From JANMZR01 sp031383555 (GTDB taxonomy: Bacteria > Bacteroidota > Bacteroidia > Cytophagales > Spirosomataceae): a DNA stretch of 63,329 nucleotides. Positions 60,933-63,329 of this stretch are shown piece by piece. Numbering within the stretch: position 1 is the first letter of the stretch; each line of letters starts with the position of its first letter. A model generated the notes under the pieces. That model made no database searches. It had not been told where the DNA came from and saw nothing but the letters and a program-made list of their open reading frames with translations. The position numbers and the translations under genes are program-made. The DNA is taken from positions 1 to 63,329 of the forward strand of contig JANMZR010000209.1 in assembly GCA_031383555.1 (NCBI GenBank), given 5' to 3'.

Positions 60933-61387
60933 CTATAATTCTAAGTTTTCAATATCATTCAAATCTCTAGATCTTCCTGCTGCTTTTTTTGATGTTATCA
61001 AATCGTTGTAATTTATTAGATATTTAAATAAATCGACTTCAATTTCATTAGTTAACTTATTCGAATAAGCTTCTTCAAATTTTAACCCCTTTACATTTGT
61101 TAATATATCAATTGCAATCGGCGGCCTTCCAAAAGTAAAGACATAGGAGTTTGGGTTATTTAAAAAAATTTCTTTCGTCATATCAAAAATTGGCATTCCA
61201 AAATCGTGAAAAGCGTCTACAATTCTTTTATAATTGTCCTCTGTTTTTTCAACCCAAAAATCCATGGCTCCAGTAGTTCGTGGGCATGGATAATAACTTA
61301 ATAACCACCCACCAGCATATATTTAACTTTATTATTGTTAAATGCCGAAATAAAATCTTGGAAGTCGGCATTAAAAATATTATTCAT
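60933..61387 (-). pseudogene. Broken nucleotidyltransferase gene
   Basis: From ATG at 61387 the product begins MNNIFNADFQDFISAFNNN, continues to YMLVGGY, then stops at TAA (61298-61300) where relatives have Ser. Shortly after, a frameshift moves the reading to the open frame at 60933-61265: PRTTG.MDFWVEK, FDMTKEIFLNNPN, FTFGRPPIAIDILT and DLITSKKAAGRSRDLNDIE. This is an MNT-type or AbiEii-like nucleotidyltransferase; the first Asp of the metal motif TGDMD appears changed to Ala. Nonsense, frameshift and active-site change together mark it as dead. Confidence 0.75.
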
Positions 61388-61577
61388 TGTGTTTTCTCAT
61401 TTCAAATACCGCTCTATTCATTTTGGGGCTATTATTAATATCAAAATTATAGGCTACACTATTTAAATAAAATGCATACTTTAATCTTTCAGTTATACTT
61501 TTAGCCTTCCAATATTCTCTGTTATCGCCACTATTTTGATGTGTACTCATTTTAAATGCAGTTCTATCTAGTTTCAT
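61380..61577 (-). CDS. Small partner protein of the nucleotidyltransferase
   Basis: A 65-residue protein (MKLDRTAFKMST, WKAKSITERLKYAFYLNSVA, NRAVFEMRKHNE) whose last codons overlap the start of the nucleotidyltransferase by eight bases. I recall similar small proteins (TPEERL..A..L, ARK/MRKH end) directly upstream of this nucleotidyltransferase type. It looks intact while its partner is broken. A role as partner or neutraliser is a guess. Confidence 0.6.
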   Translation of the reverse strand: MKLDRTAFKMSTHQNSGDNREYWKAKSITERLKYAFYLNSVAYNFDINNSPKMNRAVFEMRKHNE

Positions 61578-61734
61578 TTTAAATTCTATTTAGCTTCTGT
61601 TAAAGTTTCATCACTTTGTGTTAATGAAATAATTTTAGATATCTTTTATAAATCCTTTTAAATATCTTCAATCATTTATATCTTCAGGAATTTTATAGCT
61701 GTCTTTTGGGCTTATTTAAATTTCAATTATTCAC

Positions 61735-63279
61735 CTACAAATCCGTCACACAACCCAAACTTGCACTGCTCACATTTTTTATATATTTTCTTAAAACTCC
61801 TTGTTTAAAAGGGCTTTCTGTTGGCTTCCAAAGTTTTCTTCTTTCGGCCAACTCCTCATCTGAAACATGTAAATGCAATTTATTTTCAACGGCATCAATG
61901 GTTATTTTATCACCATCTTTTACCAAAGCTAAATTGCCACCATCTTGTGCCTCGGGCGTAATATGCCCCACCACAAAACCATGTGTGCCACCTGAAAAAC
62001 GGCCATCAGTAATCATAGCAACCTTACCGCCTAAGCCAGCACCCATTACAGCACTGGTTGGTTTAAGCATTTCTGGCATGCCTGGACCACCTTTTGGGCC
62101 TTCGTTTCTTATAACAATCACCATGCCTTCTTTAATTTCTCCTTTTTCCAAATATTCAATTACCTCTTCCTCTCGCTCACAAACCTTAGCAATACCTTCA
62201 AATTTGGTGCCTTCTTTTCCTGTTATTTTGGCTACAGCACCTTCGGTAGCTAAGTTTCCATAAAGAATTTGTAAATGACCCGTGGCTTTTATGGGGTTGG
62301 TAACCGGGCGGATAATAACTTGCTTTTCAAAATCTAAACTAGGTACATCTGCCAAATAATCAGACATTGTTTGGCCACTTACTGTTAGGCAATCACCATG
62401 GAAAAGGCCTTGCTCCAATAAATATTTCATAATAGAAGGAATTCCACCAAAAGAAAGTACGTCTTCCATGTAATATTTTCCCGATGGCTTCAAATCACCT
62501 AAAAGCGGTGTGCGATCAGAAATATCTTGAATATCTTTCAAAGTAAAATCGATACCGGCTGCATGAGCAATGGCCAAATAGTGTAAAACTGCGTTTGTTG
62601 AGCCGCCCAACACCATCACCATTGTCATAGCGTTTTCAAAAGCATGGCGGGTCATAATGTCACGTGGACAAATGTTTTTCTCCAACATCACTTTCATAGC
62701 AGCACCAATGGCCAAACATTCGGCCTTTTTACCTTCATGTGTGGCTGGGTAACTACTTGAATTTGGCAATGTTAAGCCCATTGCTTCCATGCTACTTGCC
62801 ATCGTATTGGCTGTGTACATGCCTCCGCAAGCACCAGCTCCCGGAATAGCATTTTTAATTATACCCTCATAATCTTCATCAGAAATGGTGCCAGCAAATT
62901 TTTGACCCAAAGCCTCAAAAGCTGAAACTATGTCTAATTTCTTGCCTTTATATTCACCCGTTTTTATAGTACCGCCATACACAAGCATGCCTGGACGATT
63001 CAAGCGAGCCAAGGCTATCATGGCGCCAGGCATATTTTTATCACAACCAACCACTGCAATCACCCCATCGTACCATTGACCGCCTACCACATTTTCAATC
63101 GAATCGGCAATGATATCACGGCTGGGTAATGAATAACTCATACCGTCGTTGCCGTTGGTCATGCCATCAGAAACTCCAATTGTATGAAAAATGAGACCCA
63201 CCATTCCATTTTCCTGAACCCCTTTTTTTATATGAACCGAAAGGCCGTTCAAATGCATATTGCAAGTATTGCCTTCATA
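61735..63279 (-). CDS. ilvD: Dihydroxy-acid dehydratase (N-terminus missing)
   Basis: IlvD dehydrates the dihydroxy acids made by IlvC; it uses an Fe-S cluster. About 514 residues are supported, from WYEGNTCNMHL (first cluster Cys) through FHTIGVSDGMTNG, SRDIIADSIE, GCDKNMPGA, GACGGMYTANTM, GGSTNAVLHYLAIAHAAGI, PEMLKPTS, TDGRFSGG and GHITPEA. The frame stays open to 63327, but the last ~16 codons do not match the family and lie in a G+C-rich segment that is probably not part of the gene. About 45 N-terminal residues are missing. Confidence 0.93.
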   Translation of the reverse strand, partial: YEGNTCNMHLNGLSVHIKKGVQENGMVGLIFHTIGVSDGMTNGNDGMSYSLPSRDIIADSIENVVGGQWYDGVIAVVGCDKNMPGAMIALARLNRPGMLVYGGTIKTGEYKGKKLDIVSAFEALGQKFAGTISDEDYEGIIKNAIPGAGACGGMYTANTMASSMEAMGLTLPNSSSYPATHEGKKAECLAIGAAMKVMLEKNICPRDIMTRHAFENAMTMVMVLGGSTNAVLHYLAIAHAAGIDFTLKDIQDISDRTPLLGDLKPSGKYYMEDVLSFGGIPSIMKYLLEQGLFHGDCLTVSGQTMSDYLADVPSLDFEKQVIIRPVTNPIKATGHLQILYGNLATEGAVAKITGKEGTKFEGIAKVCEREEEVIEYLEKGEIKEGMVIVIRNEGPKGGPGMPEMLKPTSAVMGAGLGGKVAMITDGRFSGGTHGFVVGHITPEAQDGGNLALVKDGDKITIDAVENKLHLHVSDEELAERRKLWKPTESPFKQGVLRKYIKNVSSASLGCVTDL

Positions 63280-63329
63280 CCAGCAGGCAGGCCGCGCCCT
63301 CGGCCTGCACCTGGCTTTGCAGCACATCG
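63280..63329. other. G+C-rich contig-end segment, probably foreign or chimeric
   Basis: Thirty-six of the last fifty bases are G or C, in a window that is roughly one-third G+C. The segment contains GCAGGC and GGCCGCGCC/GGCCTGC palindromic words and does not continue the IlvD protein. It starts close to the TGG codon of WYEGN. Confidence 0.6.

Overview
The window is a gene-dense, A+T-rich stretch of a Bacteroidota chromosome, most likely Cytophagales. Evidence: promoters of the Bacteroidota type (TTG, about 20 bases, TAnnTTTG); no regular Shine-Dalgarno sequences; a short NuoG without the molybdopterin domain; a 76-residue ATP synthase epsilon; DUF5107, GH109 and GH67 enzymes; and a ComA-type phosphosulfolactate synthase. 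The family is not resolved. I see no tRNA, rRNA, CRISPR array, intact transposase or prophage.

Layout. 1-5 kb: prmC (cut by the window edge), ribD, aroE, nadC, nadA and a GH16 lipoprotein. 5.5-7.4 kb: a tandem GNAT protein and the ruins of a heavy-metal RND efflux locus (a czcA-czcB deletion fusion and a stop-riddled accessory gene). 7.4-10 kb: lon. 10.5-18.8 kb: two small unknown genes, SGNH hydrolase plus flavin monooxygenase, comA-dedA-GT2, nadB and a TauE-type exporter. 18.9-30.9 kb: a respiratory block on the minus strand, nuoA-B-C-D-orf-E-F-[GT4-epimerase]-G-H followed by atpD-atpC. 31-38.8 kb: conserved orf, ald, tsaE, an ABC exporter, a Gfo/Idh oxidoreductase, lhgO and fabI. 38.9-46.7 kb: GNAT, ceramidase-like protein, GH109, DUF5107-TPR protein and EEP hydrolase. 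46.8-53.9 kb: acyl-CoA dehydrogenase, a decayed lipoprotein gene, NTF2-like protein, lactate permease, two AraC regulators and a small exported-protein gene broken by an amber codon. 54.2-63.3 kb: the isoleucine/valine locus (ilvC, ilvN, ilvB, ilvD) with GH67, an S23-type gene and a decayed nucleotidyltransferase pair lying between its members.

Two themes stand out. (1) Many spacers between co-directional genes carry a repeat arm that begins at the upstream stop codon and an inverted copy that ends at or just before the next start codon. At least three unrelated sequence families (A/T-rich TAGATNTTAGA, G/C-rich CCCCC..GGGGG, and GGTCTGTGGC) share this stop-to-start layout, and one G/C-rich copy sits in frame inside ilvB. 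(2) Several genes are broken: ilvC has one in-frame TAA where the family has Glu, a small exported-protein gene has one in-frame TAG, and the nucleotidyltransferase, the metal-efflux genes and a lipoprotein gene are decayed. This suggests ongoing gene loss (with the ilv pathway hit) or sequence errors; reads would decide. The last ~50 bases are far more G+C-rich and do not continue IlvD, so they look like a contig-end artefact.
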